Origin: Cupriavidus campinensis
GTDB taxonomy: Bacteria > Pseudomonadota > Gammaproteobacteria > Burkholderiales > Burkholderiaceae
Reading direction: 5' to 3'
Assembly (NCBI RefSeq): GCF_905397395.1
Contig: NZ_CAJPVH010000012.1
Location: 51,446-115,445, forward strand
DNA: 64,000 nt
In this document: piece after piece, positions 8,797 through 17,294 of the stretch
Position numbering within the stretch: the first letter of the stretch is position 1
Layout: every line of letters begins with the position of its first letter
Notes under the pieces: generated by a model
What the model was told of the DNA's origin: nothing
The model's database searches: none
The model's input: only the letters and a program-made list of their open reading frames with translations
Translations under genes and position numbers: made by a program

Positions 8797-9747
8797 TCAG
8801 GTGCGGGCCTGCGCCAGCACGGCGGCGAGGGTGCGCTGGAACAGCGGCACCTTGAAGGCGTTGTCGTGGGTTGGCCGGGCGTCCGCGAACAGGCGCTGGG
8901 TCACGGCCTGGGCGCCGCGCGGCAACTCGGTCTCGGCGGCTTCCAGGCGCCACGGCCGGTGCGCCACACCGCCCACGGCCACGCGGCCGGTGCCGTCGCG
9001 CTGCACGATGGCGGCCACGGACACCAGCGCGAATGCGTACGAGGCCCGGTCGCGCACCTTCCGGTACAGCTGCGCGCCGCCTACCGGCGGAGGCAGCGTC
9101 ACGGCGGTAATCAGCTCGCCCGGCTCCAGCGCGGTTTCGATATGCGGCGTGTTGCCCGGCAGCTTGTGGAAATCGATGATGGGAATGACACGCGTGGCGC
9201 CCTTCGGGTTGACGGTCTCCACCGTGGCGTCGAGCACGCGCATGGCCACCGCCATGTCGCTCGGATGCGTGGCGATGCACGCGTTGCTGGCGCCGATGAC
9301 CGCATGCTGCCGCGTCACGCCGCCGATGGCCGCGCAGCCGCTGCCCGGCGCGCGCTTGTTGCAGGGCTGGTCCGTATCGTAGAAATACGGGCAGCGTGTG
9401 CGTTGCAGCAGGTTGCCCGCCGTGGTGGCGCGGTTGCGCAACTGCCCGGAGGCGCCGGCCAGCAGCGCGCGCGCCAGTACGCCGTAGTCGCGCCGCACGC
9501 GCGGGTCGGCGGCGAGGTCGGTGTTGCGGACCAGCGCGCCGATGCGCAGCCCGCCCTGAGAGGTGGCCTCGATCTTGTCCAGCGCCAGGCCGTTCACGTC
9601 GATCAGGTGCAGCGGGGTCTCGATACCGAGCTTCATCAGGTCGAGCAGATTGGTGCCGCCGGCAATGAAGCGGCTGCCCGGGATGCGCGTGGCGGACGCG
9701 GCGGCCTGCGCCGGCGACTGGGCGCGTTCGTAGGTAAAGGGGATCAT
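8797..9747 (-). CDS. paoB: Aldehyde oxidoreductase, FAD-binding subunit
   Basis: The 316-residue flavin subunit, beginning [11 protein letters not shown]. The FAD pyrophosphate loop [13 protein letters not shown] is at about residues 26-38 and the second loop [14 protein letters not shown] near 105-120. The cysteines in [21 protein letters not shown] are the extra 4Fe-4S ligands that distinguish PaoB from ordinary CoxM-type subunits. It passes electrons from the 2Fe-2S subunit to the final acceptor. The ATG at 9747 overlaps the preceding paoA stop by 4 bp, indicating translational coupling. A longer open frame upstream is merely the shadow of paoA. Confidence 0.9.
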   Translation of the reverse strand: MIPFTYERAQSPAQAAASATRIPGSRFIAGGTNLLDLMKLGIETPLHLIDVNGLALDKIEATSQGGLRIGALVRNTDLAADPRVRRDYGVLARALLAGASGQLRNRATTAGNLLQRTRCPYFYDTDQPCNKRAPGSGCAAIGGVTRQHAVIGASNACIATHPSDMAVAMRVLDATVETVNPKGATRVIPIIDFHKLPGNTPHIETALEPGELITAVTLPPPVGGAQLYRKVRDRASYAFALVSVAAIVQRDGTGRVAVGGVAHRPWRLEAAETELPRGAQAVTQRLFADARPTHDNAFKVPLFQRTLAAVLAQART

Positions 9748-10400
9748 GCTTTCCTCCCGGCGACGTCGCCGATGGCGTCGAGGATGTTGGCGTAGGCGCC
9801 GCAGCGGCAGATGTTGCCGCTCATCCGCTCGCGGATCTCCTCGGCGCTCAGGGCCGGGCGCGCGTTCAGGTCGGCGCTGACGTGGCTCGGTATGCCGGCC
9901 TGGATCTCGTCGAGCACGGCCACGGCGGAGCAGATCTGGCCGGGCGTGCAGTAGCCGCACTGGTAGCCGTCATGCTTCACGAAGGCCACCTGCATCGGAT
10001 GCATGCGCTCGGGCGTGCCCAGGCCCTCGATCGTCGTGATTTTGGCCTCGTGGTGCATCACCGCCAGCGTCAGGCACGAGTTCAGCCGGCGCCCATCGAC
10101 AATGACCGTGCAGGCGCCGCACTGGCCGTGGTCGCAGCCTTTCTTGGTGCCGGTCAGGTGCAGGTGCTCGCGCAGGGCGTCCAGCAGCGTGGTGCGGGTA
10201 TCGAGGTCAAGGTCGCGCCGCTGGCCGTTGACGATCAGCGACACCTTGTGCGAGATGGGCGGGCGCGTGGTGGCGGGGGAGGGCGCGCCGGCGGGCCGGC
10301 CGGTGGCGGCGCCCGGCACGGCGGCGGCGGTCACCGAGACCGCGCTCGCCTTGAGCAACTCGCGCCGCGATAGCTTGAGAGGGTCGCGGAAGTCTTCCAT
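9744..10400 (-). CDS. paoA: Aldehyde oxidoreductase, 2Fe-2S subunit with Tat signal
   Basis: The 218-residue electron-transfer subunit. Residues 1-40 carry a twin-arginine signal ([21 protein letters not shown]), so the folded trimer should be exported. Two 2Fe-2S clusters are visible: the ferredoxin-type ligands CDHGQCGAC plus a downstream Cys, and the helical-domain ligands in QCGYCTPGQ and NICRCG. The start at 10400 is chosen because it begins the Tat peptide; the frame extends 16 codons further without a ribosome site. First gene of the paoABC-like operon. It is divergent from the P450 gene across about 270 bp. Confidence 0.9.
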   Translation of the reverse strand: MEDFRDPLKLSRRELLKASAVSVTAAAVPGAATGRPAGAPSPATTRPPISHKVSLIVNGQRRDLDLDTRTTLLDALREHLHLTGTKKGCDHGQCGACTVIVDGRRLNSCLTLAVMHHEAKITTIEGLGTPERMHPMQVAFVKHDGYQCGYCTPGQICSAVAVLDEIQAGIPSHVSADLNARPALSAEEIRERMSGNICRCGAYANILDAIGDVAGRKA

Positions 10401-10670
10401 GGGTGGGGGATTCCTTGTGATGTCGGACGCGGACGCCCGAAATTGCAATGTGGCGACGGTTGCGCGCAGTTCTTACACGGCGCGGGCCGGCCGCGCGGGG
10501 CGGCTGCACGGGGCGTCTGCCGGTGCGGGCAGAACGGCGCACAAAACATGCCCGAGCGCGCCCGCGCCGTTGTCAGGCCCGCCTGCCCGCATTCGACGTT
10601 TCACGCCGCCATGAAGCATCGGCGGCGCGGCGTGACGCACACTGCATCCATTCGCCACGGAGCCGCCCCC

Positions 10671-11816
10671 ATGAACGTTGCCGATCCGATTGCCGCCGTC
10701 ACCGATGCGGACCCCTATCCGTACTACCGGCACCTGGCCGCCACGCGGCCGTTTCACCGCGATGCCGCGCTGGGCCTGTGGGTGGCGGCCAGCGCCGACA
10801 CGGTGGCCGAGGTGCTCGCCCATCCTGACTGCCGGGTCCGCCCGACGGCCCAGCCGGTGCCGCCCGCGCTGGCCGGCACCCCGGCGGGCGACCTGTTCGG
10901 CCGGCTGGTGCGCATGACGGACGGGGCGCCTCATGCGGCGCTCAAGACCGTGGTCCTGCGGGCGATGGCGGGCATCGACCTCCCTGCCGCCCGCCTCCGC
11001 GTCCGCGCGCTGGCCGCGCACCTGCCGCGCGTGGAGGCGGACGACGCCCACGAGGCCAATCGCTGGATGTTCACGCTGCCCGTGCTCTGCGTGGCGGACC
11101 TGCTCGGGCTGCCGCTGGAGCGGGACGAAGCCGGCCATGTGTCCACACGGGTGGCCGGCTTCGTGGCGACGTTCGCGGCGGCCATGTCGCCGCTGGCCCG
11201 ACCCGCCGATGTGGAGGCGGGCGCCGTGGCCGCGCAATGGCTGACGCGCTGGGCGGGGGAGAACGCAGCGCCGGGCGGATTGCTCGCGGCGATGGCGCAG
11301 GCCGCTGGCGAGGCCGACATCGACCCCGCCACGCTGCTGGCCAACGCCATCGGCCTGATGATCCAGGCCTGCGAGGCCACGGCCGGGCTGGTCGGCAATA
11401 CGCTGGTGCGGCTGGGCCGGACTGGCGAAATGGGCGAAATGGGCGATGTGGGGGATGTGGAGCAACTGGTCGCGGACGTCGCCCGCACCGATCCGCCAGT
11501 GCAGAACACGCGCCGCTTCCTGGCCGCAGACGCCACGCTGTGCGGCGAATCCCTGAAGACCGGCGATGCCGTGCTGGTGCTGCTGGCCGCCGCGTCGCAT
11601 GACCCGGCAGCGCGGGCGGACCCGGCGGACCGGCCGTGGACCTTCGGCACCGGCCGCCACGGCTGCCCCGGCGACGCGCTGGCGCGTCTTCTGGCGGCGG
11701 TCACCGTCGACAGCCTGCTCCAGCGCGATGTGAACCCACGCCGCCTGCTGCGCGGCTTGCGCTATCGTCCATCCGTGAACGCGCGCATTCCGCTGTTCAC
11801 ACCATCCCACTATTAA
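10671..11816 (+). CDS. Cytochrome P450
   Basis: A 381-residue soluble bacterial P450. The heme-thiolate loop FGTGRHGCPGDALA carries the axial Cys332, and an I-helix-like ACEATAGLVGN precedes it. The K-helix ExxR appears as DVAR, with Asp in place of the highly conserved Glu, and just before it four 9-bp tandem repeats encode GEMGEMGDVGDV. Slightly short for the family (usually about 400). The ATG at 10671 has GGAG about 9 nt upstream; an in-frame ATG at 10611 is an alternative. It leads an apparent operon with an ABM-fold monooxygenase (14-nt gap) and a TauE permease. Substrate unknown. A dedicated ferredoxin is not adjacent, although a 2Fe-2S ferredoxin gene lies 2.4 kb away. Confidence 0.88.
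   Translation: MNVADPIAAVTDADPYPYYRHLAATRPFHRDAALGLWVAASADTVAEVLAHPDCRVRPTAQPVPPALAGTPAGDLFGRLVRMTDGAPHAALKTVVLRAMAGIDLPAARLRVRALAAHLPRVEADDAHEANRWMFTLPVLCVADLLGLPLERDEAGHVSTRVAGFVATFAAAMSPLARPADVEAGAVAAQWLTRWAGENAAPGGLLAAMAQAAGEADIDPATLLANAIGLMIQACEATAGLVGNTLVRLGRTGEMGEMGDVGDVEQLVADVARTDPPVQNTRRFLAADATLCGESLKTGDAVLVLLAAASHDPAARADPADRPWTFGTGRHGCPGDALARLLAAVTVDSLLQRDVNPRRLLRGLRYRPSVNARIPLFTPSHY
11424..11459 (+). repeat. Four 9-bp tandem repeats within the P450 gene
   Basis: Units GGCGAAATG, GGCGAAATG, GGCGATGTG and GGGGATGTG follow head to tail in frame, encoding Gly-Glu-Met twice and Gly-Asp-Val twice. The unit length is a multiple of three, so slippage would change length without breaking the frame. 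The repeat sits just before the K-helix, normally a compact part of the P450 fold. Confidence 0.8.
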
Positions 11817-11830
11817 GTAGAGGAGCCCCC

Positions 11831-12205
11831 ATGATTGCCGTGATCTTTGAAGTCGAACCCGCGCCGGGCCGCCAGGACGCCTACCTCGACATCGCCGCCC
11901 ACCTCAAGCCGACCCTCGAGGCCATCGACGGCTTTATCTCGGTGGAGCGCTTCCAGAGCCTGACCACGCCCGGCAAGCTGCTGTCCCTCTCGTTCTTCCG
12001 TGATGAGGCGGCGGTCATCGCCTGGCGCAACACGCTCGACCACCGCCAGGCGCAGGCGGCCGGGCGCGGCGGCGTGTTCGCCAACTACCGGCTGCGCGTG
12101 GCCCAGGTGCTGCGCGACTACGGCCTGCACGAGCGTGACGAGGCGCCGGCGGACAGCCGGGCCGTGCACGCCGATGTGCCCAACGGTGTGTCCACCCCGC
12201 GCTAA
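11831..12205 (+). CDS. Antibiotic biosynthesis monooxygenase (ABM) family protein
   Basis: A 124-residue small protein of the dimeric alpha-beta barrel class. The pattern MIAVIFEVEPAPGRQDAYLDIA, then GFISVERFQSL and LLSLSFFRDEAAVIAWR, matches ABM-domain proteins. These act as cofactor-free oxygenases, heme-degrading enzymes or accessory proteins. AGGAG lies directly upstream. It is 14 nt after the P450 and 12 nt before the TauE permease, so the three are probably cotranscribed. A C-terminal tail of about 25 residues (ERDEAPADSRAVHADVP) extends past the domain. Whether it works on the P450 product is inference from position. Confidence 0.8.
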   Translation: MIAVIFEVEPAPGRQDAYLDIAAHLKPTLEAIDGFISVERFQSLTTPGKLLSLSFFRDEAAVIAWRNTLDHRQAQAAGRGGVFANYRLRVAQVLRDYGLHERDEAPADSRAVHADVPNGVSTPR

Positions 12206-12217
12206 GGGAGCCTGTCG

Positions 12218-12967
12218 ATGTTCCACGTCGGTCCCGAATTCGCGTTTATCGGCCTGACCTTCCTGCTGGCCGGCTTCGTCAAGGGCGTGGTGGGCCTTGG
12301 CCTGCCGACCGTGGCGGTGGGCCTGCTCGGGCTGGTCATGCCGCCCGTGCAGGCCGCCGCGCTGCTGGTGGCGCCGTCCATGGTCACCAACGTCGTGCAG
12401 CTGTTCAGCGGCCCGCGCTTCGGCCAGCTGCTGCTGCGGCTGTGGCCGATGCTGGTCACCATCTGCGCCGGCACGTGGCTGTGCGCCGCGCTGGTGCCGG
12501 CCAGGATGATGGACCACGCCACCAACGCCCTCGGCGTGGCGCTGATCGTCTATGCCGTGATGGGCCTCGCCGCGGTGCGGCTGGTGGTGCCGCCCCGGGC
12601 GGAGCGCTGGATGGCGCCGCTGGCCGGGCTGGTTACGGGGGCGATCACCGCCGTGACCGGGGTCTTCGTCATCCCCGCCGTGCCCTACCTGCAGGGGCTC
12701 GGCCTCGACAAGGAAAGCATGGTGCAGGCGCTGGGGCTGTCGTTCACGGTCTCGACCATCGCGCTGGCCGTGAGCCTGGCGCTGGGCGGCGCGCTGCTCC
12801 ATACGCCGGTGCTGGGGGCCTCGCTGCTGGCGCTGGTGCCGGCGCTGGGCGGCATGTTCCTTGGCCAGTGGCTGCGGCACCGGATCAGCGCGGAGCGCTT
12901 CCGGCGCCTGTTCTTCTGCGGATTGCTGCTGCTGGGGGCGGATCTGGCGCTGCGCGGCATTGTCTGA
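12218..12967 (+). CDS. TauE/SafE-family membrane permease
   Basis: A 249-residue inner-membrane protein with about eight hydrophobic segments (FIGLTFLLAGFVKGVVGLGL, and VSTIALAVSLALGGALL later). The glycine-rich FVKGVVGLGLPTVAVGLLG near the N-terminus and the inverted-repeat topology fit the TauE/SafE sulfite/organosulfonate exporter family (UPF0721). AAGGGAG precedes the ATG by 8 nt. As the third gene of the P450-ABM cluster, it may export or import a sulfonated or organic acid metabolite of that pathway. The substrate cannot be read from sequence. Confidence 0.85.
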   Translation: MFHVGPEFAFIGLTFLLAGFVKGVVGLGLPTVAVGLLGLVMPPVQAAALLVAPSMVTNVVQLFSGPRFGQLLLRLWPMLVTICAGTWLCAALVPARMMDHATNALGVALIVYAVMGLAAVRLVVPPRAERWMAPLAGLVTGAITAVTGVFVIPAVPYLQGLGLDKESMVQALGLSFTVSTIALAVSLALGGALLHTPVLGASLLALVPALGGMFLGQWLRHRISAERFRRLFFCGLLLLGADLALRGIV

Positions 12968-13068
12968 CCGGCCCTGGCATGAAAACCTGACACAATCGCC
13001 GCGGATACTGGTGCAGGATCGCAACGTGGCATCCGCCATGGCACCAGACGACGAAAGGGCGATGCGGC

Positions 13069-14184
13069 ATGACACGGCGCAGGGGTACTACCCAACTGTG
13101 GGCAACGCTGGGCAAGCAGGCGGCGCGCAGCGCCCGGCGCCTGCAACGCACGGTGACCAATTCCGTGCTGAAGACGGCCAGGCAGCAGGGCAGCGCCGTG
13201 AGCGAGGCCGTGGGCCGTGCCGTGGGCAAGGCTGCGCATCGGGCGCTGACCGGAGTGGTCACGCCCGCGCCGTCGCCGGTCAGCAAGGGCGGCGGGGTCT
13301 GGGAGGAAGGGGTCTGGGGTTTCACCCTCGGCCTTGGCGCGCTGGGCCAGCGGCGCTACCGCATCTTCGTGCCGCCGGGCGTGAGCGCCGCGCGTCCCGC
13401 CCCGCTGCTGGTGCTGCTGCACGGCTGCGGGCAGGACGCCGCCAGTTTTGCCGCCTGCGCGCGCGTGACCACCGTGGCGCGCGACGCGCGCTGGGTGGTG
13501 CTGATGCCCGAGCAGTCGGTGCAGGCGAACTCGCAGCGCTGCTGGAACTGGTTCCGGCCGGACGCCCGGGGCGCATCCGAGGCAGCGCTGCTGATGTCGA
13601 TGATCGACCATGTCTGCCGGCGCTACGCCATCATCGGCGAGCGGGTTTGCGCGCTGGGCCTGTCGGCGGGCGGGGCGATGGCGATGATGCTGGGCCTGCG
13701 CTACCCCGACCGCTTTGCCGCCGTGGGCTCGCACTCGGGCGCCGTGCCCTATAGCGCCGTCAACGCAGCCCAGGCCCCGCGCGCCATGCGCGGCGAGCGC
13801 GTGCCGGACGCCGTGGCGGCCCGGCTGGCGCTGGCGGGCCGTCGTCCGCCGCCGTTGCTGCTGCTGCATGGCGATGACGACACCGTGGTCACCTACGACA
13901 ACGCCACCTCGGCCGCCGCGCTGTGGCTGGAGCTGCTGCCGCCTGGTGCGGTCGCCCCGAAGGCCATGCCGCCCCGGCGCGTGCGGCGCGGCACCCGGCG
14001 CGCGGTCGATGTCTTCGACTGGCAGGCCGGCGTGCGGCCCTTCATGCGGCTGGTCAGGGTGGAGGGGCTGCGGCACGCCTGGAGCGGCGGCGCGCCGGGT
14101 CAGGCCTTTGCCGATCCGACCGGCCCGGATGCGCTCAAGATCGCCCTGCGCTTCTTCTCCGTGAACGGGCGCGGGCTGGCTTGA
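13069..14184 (+). CDS. PHB-depolymerase-like esterase, alpha/beta hydrolase
   Basis: A 371-residue esterase of the PHB depolymerase/LpqC/feruloyl-esterase family. The catalytic triad is visible: Ser199 in GLSAGGAM, an Asp in HGDDDTVV (269-271) and His336 in LRHAWSGG; HGCGQDAASF supplies the oxyanion loop. The first 80 residues are basic and Ala-rich (TRRRGTTQLWATLGKQAARSARRLQR) with no signal peptide, so an intracellular or surface-of-granule location is more likely than secretion. Such a basic N-terminus could bind polyhydroxyalkanoate granules (inference). It follows the permease by 101 bp and may have its own promoter. Confidence 0.87.
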   Translation: MTRRRGTTQLWATLGKQAARSARRLQRTVTNSVLKTARQQGSAVSEAVGRAVGKAAHRALTGVVTPAPSPVSKGGGVWEEGVWGFTLGLGALGQRRYRIFVPPGVSAARPAPLLVLLHGCGQDAASFAACARVTTVARDARWVVLMPEQSVQANSQRCWNWFRPDARGASEAALLMSMIDHVCRRYAIIGERVCALGLSAGGAMAMMLGLRYPDRFAAVGSHSGAVPYSAVNAAQAPRAMRGERVPDAVAARLALAGRRPPPLLLLHGDDDTVVTYDNATSAAALWLELLPPGAVAPKAMPPRRVRRGTRRAVDVFDWQAGVRPFMRLVRVEGLRHAWSGGAPGQAFADPTGPDALKIALRFFSVNGRGLA

Positions 14185-14205
14185 TGGGGCGATTTACCCG
14201 GGTGC

Positions 14206-14520
14206 CTAGTTCGTGCCGACGGGCTCGAAGGCCACGTCGCTGGTCGGGCACGCCACGCACGGCAGGATCAGGCCCTCGTCCTTCTCATCCGCACTGAGTC
14301 CCGGCCATTCGATCCGATAGCGCACGCTCCCCGCGTGAAGCTGGCTGATGCAGGCCCGGCAGGTGCCGTTGCGGCAGGAGCTGGGCAGGGCGACGCCTTC
14401 GAGCAGGGCCGCCTCCAGCAGGCTCAGCGAGGCCGGCGCGGCGTAGCGTGTCTCGCCGGGCAGCACGTGGGCGGTGAATTCTGCGCTGTCGTCCGAGATG
14501 ATGTCGTCCTGGTCAGGCAT
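14206..14520 (-). CDS. 2Fe-2S ferredoxin
   Basis: A 104-residue plant-type 2Fe-2S ferredoxin. Ligands C49, C54 and C57 in SSCRNGTCRAC, with C88 in LPCVAC, give the expected CX4CX2C plus distal Cys pattern. The start at 14520 (MPDQDDIISDD) is preferred: GGAAG lies just upstream, and it overlaps the stop of the YigZ-type gene by 8 bp, implying coupling. A Met nine codons earlier is possible. It could feed electrons to an oxygenase such as the nearby P450, but its operon partner is the YigZ-type gene, so that link is speculative. Confidence 0.9.
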   Translation of the reverse strand: MPDQDDIISDDSAEFTAHVLPGETRYAAPASLSLLEAALLEGVALPSSCRNGTCRACISQLHAGSVRYRIEWPGLSADEKDEGLILPCVACPTSDVAFEPVGTN

Positions 14521-15118
14521 CGGCTTCCGGGAACCGGGCGCGGCCATGGGTGGCGTCGCGCAGGGTGGCGATGGCGGGCTCGCGCAGCGTGGCCGGCAGG
14601 CGGATTACCAGCCGGGCCAGCGCGCCATACTGGGTGTCGGCCAGCGTGCAGCCCTCGCCGGCCATCGATTCGATCCAGCGGCGCACGCGCGGTTCGTCGG
14701 CATAGTCCACCTCGACGTCCAGCGTGGCGTAGGCGATGCGCTCCACGCGCTCGGCGTCCTTGAGCGCGGCGGCAATCGCATCGGTATAGGCGCGCACGAG
14801 GCCGCCTGCACCCAGCTTGACCCCGCCGTAGTAGCGGATCACCGCCGCCAGCACGCCATCGAGATCATGGTGGCGCAGCACTTCGAGGATCGGCCGGCCC
14901 GCCGTGCCGGACGGCTCGCCGTCATCGGACATGCCGGACTGTCCACCCGCCAGCAGTGCCCAGCACACATGGGTGGCGGCTGGGTGCTGCGCGCGCAGGT
15001 CCTGGAGCACCGCCATGGCGGCCTCGCGGTCTGGCACGGGCGTGGCCAGGCCGATAAAGCGGCTCTTGCGGATCTCGAGGTCCGAGTGCACGGGGGTGGC
15101 AAGCGTGTAGGTGGGCAA
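14513..15118 (-). CDS. yigZ: YigZ/IMPACT-family protein
   Basis: A 201-residue protein of the YigZ/UPF0029 family. The conserved N-terminal IMPACT domain is plain (EIRKSRFIGLATPV; THVCWALL; SDDGEPSGTAGRPILEVL; VIRYYGGVKLGAGGLVRAY), followed by a C-terminal DUF1949 ferredoxin-like fold. Bacterial members are proposed to bind nucleic acid or nucleotide, related to eukaryotic IMPACT, which acts on translation control. The frame opens with TTG at 15118; no ATG exists upstream in frame, and GTG at codon 10 is the alternative. It overlaps the ferredoxin by 8 bp. Confidence 0.9.
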   Translation of the reverse strand: MPTYTLATPVHSDLEIRKSRFIGLATPVPDREAAMAVLQDLRAQHPAATHVCWALLAGGQSGMSDDGEPSGTAGRPILEVLRHHDLDGVLAAVIRYYGGVKLGAGGLVRAYTDAIAAALKDAERVERIAYATLDVEVDYADEPRVRRWIESMAGEGCTLADTQYGALARLVIRLPATLREPAIATLRDATHGRARFPEADA

Positions 15119-15252
15119 GGCGGCGGAAATCGGCCGAAACCGGCGGGGTGACTGGGCAGGAGAGGGAGTGTAGCGCAGCCGGGGCGTCTGACCGCGCAGA
15201 GGCGCCGTGCCTGCTACCCTTGCGCCTGTTACCCGCGAAAACAGGAGCGCCC

Positions 15253-15882
15253 ATGACCCGCCCGTCCCCCGATCTCGCCGCGCGCCGCATGGCGCCTGCC
15301 ACCGAGCGCAACCGGGAGCCGATCCTTGCCGTGCTGCGCCAGGTGCTGCCGACCAGCGGCACGGTGCTCGAGATCGCCAGCGGCACCGGCCAGCACGCTG
15401 TCCACTTCGCCGCCGCGCTGCCGGGCATCACCTGGCAGCCGAGCGACCCCGATGCCACCTGGCGCGAGTCGATTGCGGCCTGGGCAGTCCACGCCGGGAC
15501 GACGAACGTGCTGCCGCCGCTGGCCCTCGACGTGCGCGCGGAACCCTGGGGCATTGACGCCGTGTCCGCCATTGTCTGTATCAATATGGTCCACATCTCG
15601 CCGTGGGCGGCCGCCGAGGCGCTGTTCGCCGGTGCCGGCAAGCGGCTCGGGCCGGGCGGCGTGCTCTACCTCTACGGCCCCTACAAGCGCGACGGCGCCC
15701 ACACGGCGCCCAGCAACGCGGCCTTCGACGCGCAACTGCGTGCCGCCGATGCCGAATGGGGCGTGCGCGACATGGAAGCGGTGATCGCGCTCGGTGCGGC
15801 CCAGGGCATGACCTGCGACGCGCCCATCCCGATGCCGGCGAACAACTTCAGTCTGGTCTTCCGCAAGCCGGCGGCAGGCTAG
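15253..15882 (+). CDS. DUF938 (UPF0585) SAM-dependent methyltransferase-like protein
   Basis: A 209-residue protein of the DUF938 family, a class I methyltransferase fold. The SAM-binding motif I is LEIASGTGQHAVHFA (about residues 35-50), followed by WQPSDPD, VCINMVHISPW and GGVLYLYGPYKRDG, which are family hallmarks. The start at 15253 follows AGGAG; the frame runs 35 codons upstream without a ribosome site. It is divergent from the YigZ-type gene and convergent with the second TauE permease, whose stop overlaps its own by 4 bp. The methylated substrate is unknown. Confidence 0.88.
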   Translation: MTRPSPDLAARRMAPATERNREPILAVLRQVLPTSGTVLEIASGTGQHAVHFAAALPGITWQPSDPDATWRESIAAWAVHAGTTNVLPPLALDVRAEPWGIDAVSAIVCINMVHISPWAAAEALFAGAGKRLGPGGVLYLYGPYKRDGAHTAPSNAAFDAQLRAADAEWGVRDMEAVIALGAAQGMTCDAPIPMPANNFSLVFRKPAAG

Positions 15883-16643
15883 CCGCGTACGAGCATGACC
15901 ACCGCCGTGGCGATCAGGCAGACGGCGAACGCGGCGCGCAGGCGGCGTTCCGGCATCCGGTGCGCCAGCGCCACGCCCCAGGAGATCGTCAGCATGCCGC
16001 CGAGCGAGAGCGGGATGCCGCTGGTCCAGTCGACATGGCCGGCCTGGGCATAGGTCATCAGCGCGACCACGGCGCCCGGCGTGACCAGCGCCAGCGCCAG
16101 CCCCTGCGCGGCGGCCTGCCGCATGCCGAACAGGCCGACCAACGCCGGCGCGGCCACCACGCCGCCGCCCACGCTGAAGAACCCCGAGAACGCCCCGCCC
16201 ACCACGCCCACAGCCGGAATCCAGCGCGACGACAGCCGCGCCTGCTGCTGGGTCACGGCCCGGCCGGGCATCAGGCGCCACAAGAAGTACAGGGCGAGGC
16301 CGATCATGAAGATTGCGAAAATCCGGCGCAGGAGCTGGGCGTCCATGGCGGTGGCCAGCCGGGCGGAGAAGTAGGTGGCCAGCACGGCCGAGAGACCGAG
16401 CACGATGGCAGTGCGCAGTTCGATATCGGCCCGTTTGCGGTACTGCCAGAAGCCGATCACCACGTTGGGCGCGATCATCACCAGCGAGGTGCCCTGGGCG
16501 AGCTGCTGGTCCATCCCGTAGAGCAGCCCGAGGGCCGGGATGGCGATCAGCCCGCCGCCGATGCCGAACAGGCCCCCGACCCCGCCGAGCAGCCCTCCAA
16601 GTCCGAAGATGAGCAGGGCGGACAGCAACGAATGGTCAGGCAT
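15879..16643 (-). CDS. TauE/SafE-family membrane permease
   Basis: A 254-residue permease with about eight membrane spans. The N-terminal signature GGLLGGVGGLFGIGGGLIAIPAL and the repeat counterpart FSGFFSVGGGVVAAPALVGL near residue 140 are classic for TauE/SafE (DUF81). It differs clearly from the first TauE protein of this window, so it is not a local duplication. The start MPDHSLLSALL at 16643 is chosen because the upstream 25 codons are proline/arginine-rich and unlike the family. It probably exports sulfite or a sulfonate/organic anion; no pathway genes adjoin it. Confidence 0.85.
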   Translation of the reverse strand: MPDHSLLSALLIFGLGGLLGGVGGLFGIGGGLIAIPALGLLYGMDQQLAQGTSLVMIAPNVVIGFWQYRKRADIELRTAIVLGLSAVLATYFSARLATAMDAQLLRRIFAIFMIGLALYFLWRLMPGRAVTQQQARLSSRWIPAVGVVGGAFSGFFSVGGGVVAAPALVGLFGMRQAAAQGLALALVTPGAVVALMTYAQAGHVDWTSGIPLSLGGMLTISWGVALAHRMPERRLRAAFAVCLIATAVVMLVRG

Positions 16644-16755
16644 GGTGAATCCGGGGGCGTCAGGGGCGCGAAGAGGGGGCGAAGGGCGTCGATGATACGC
16701 GGACATTGGGGGATACATGGCCGCCGCCCGGGGCTGCCCTTTAGCGATCCGTTAA

Positions 16756-17277
16756 CTACCCCTTCGCCGGCGCAGCCAACGCCAGCGTATTGGCGCGCAC
16801 CTCCACCCTGACCGGATCGGTCTGCTTCCATTGCCGCCGGGGCACCACCAGCTTCCAGCCGGCTTCCTCGTCCGGGTTGCGGAACAGGGCGACGATGCCG
16901 ACGAATTCGGCGTCGGCATGCATCGGCTCGGCCAGGCTGACCCGCTCGTCCGGGCGCAGGACGACATCGCGCTGGGCCAGCAGGTCGGGCTTCAGCGCCG
17001 TCAGGTCATTGGTCTGGAGCTGGGCGTAGCTCAGTTCGCGGAAGGCGTCCGGCGTCTTCAGCTGATAGACCCGGACCACCGTCGACAAGGACTTTCCGGC
17101 GTCGGTGGCGTTCAATGACGTCCGGCTGGCGAGGTCGAGATTCATCGTCTTGACCTGCGTGGTGAAGGCCCACTTCGCGGCCTCCACGGTGCTGTCCTTC
17201 ACGGCCTGGCCGACGCCGCACCCTGCGGCGAGGCTGGCGCACAGGAACAGGGCCCCGATGCGGAACGGCTGTCTCAT
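16756..17277 (-). CDS. tssJ: T6SS outer-membrane lipoprotein TssJ
   Basis: The 173-residue TssJ/VasD lipoprotein that anchors the TssJLM trans-envelope complex to the outer membrane. The lipoprotein signal ends in LAAGC with Cys20 as the lipidation site. The mature part shows the TssJ pattern (LNATDAGKSLSTVVRVYQLK, then LLAQRDVVLRPDERVSLAEPM and VGIVALFRNPD). The start at 17277 is preferred over the ATG at 17292 because AGGAC lies 7 nt upstream. It is the last gene of the left T6SS operon, immediately after tssG. No positively charged residues follow the lipidated Cys (CGVGQ), compatible with outer-membrane sorting. Confidence 0.93.
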   Translation of the reverse strand: MRQPFRIGALFLCASLAAGCGVGQAVKDSTVEAAKWAFTTQVKTMNLDLASRTSLNATDAGKSLSTVVRVYQLKTPDAFRELSYAQLQTNDLTALKPDLLAQRDVVLRPDERVSLAEPMHADAEFVGIVALFRNPDEEAGWKLVVPRRQWKQTDPVRVEVRANTLALAAPAKG

Positions 17278-17294
17278 CGTGTTTGTCCTCATGA

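Noticed and set aside
12218..16643. Two TauE-type permeases considered as a local duplication
   Set aside because: Their signatures and flanks differ; they look like separate family members.
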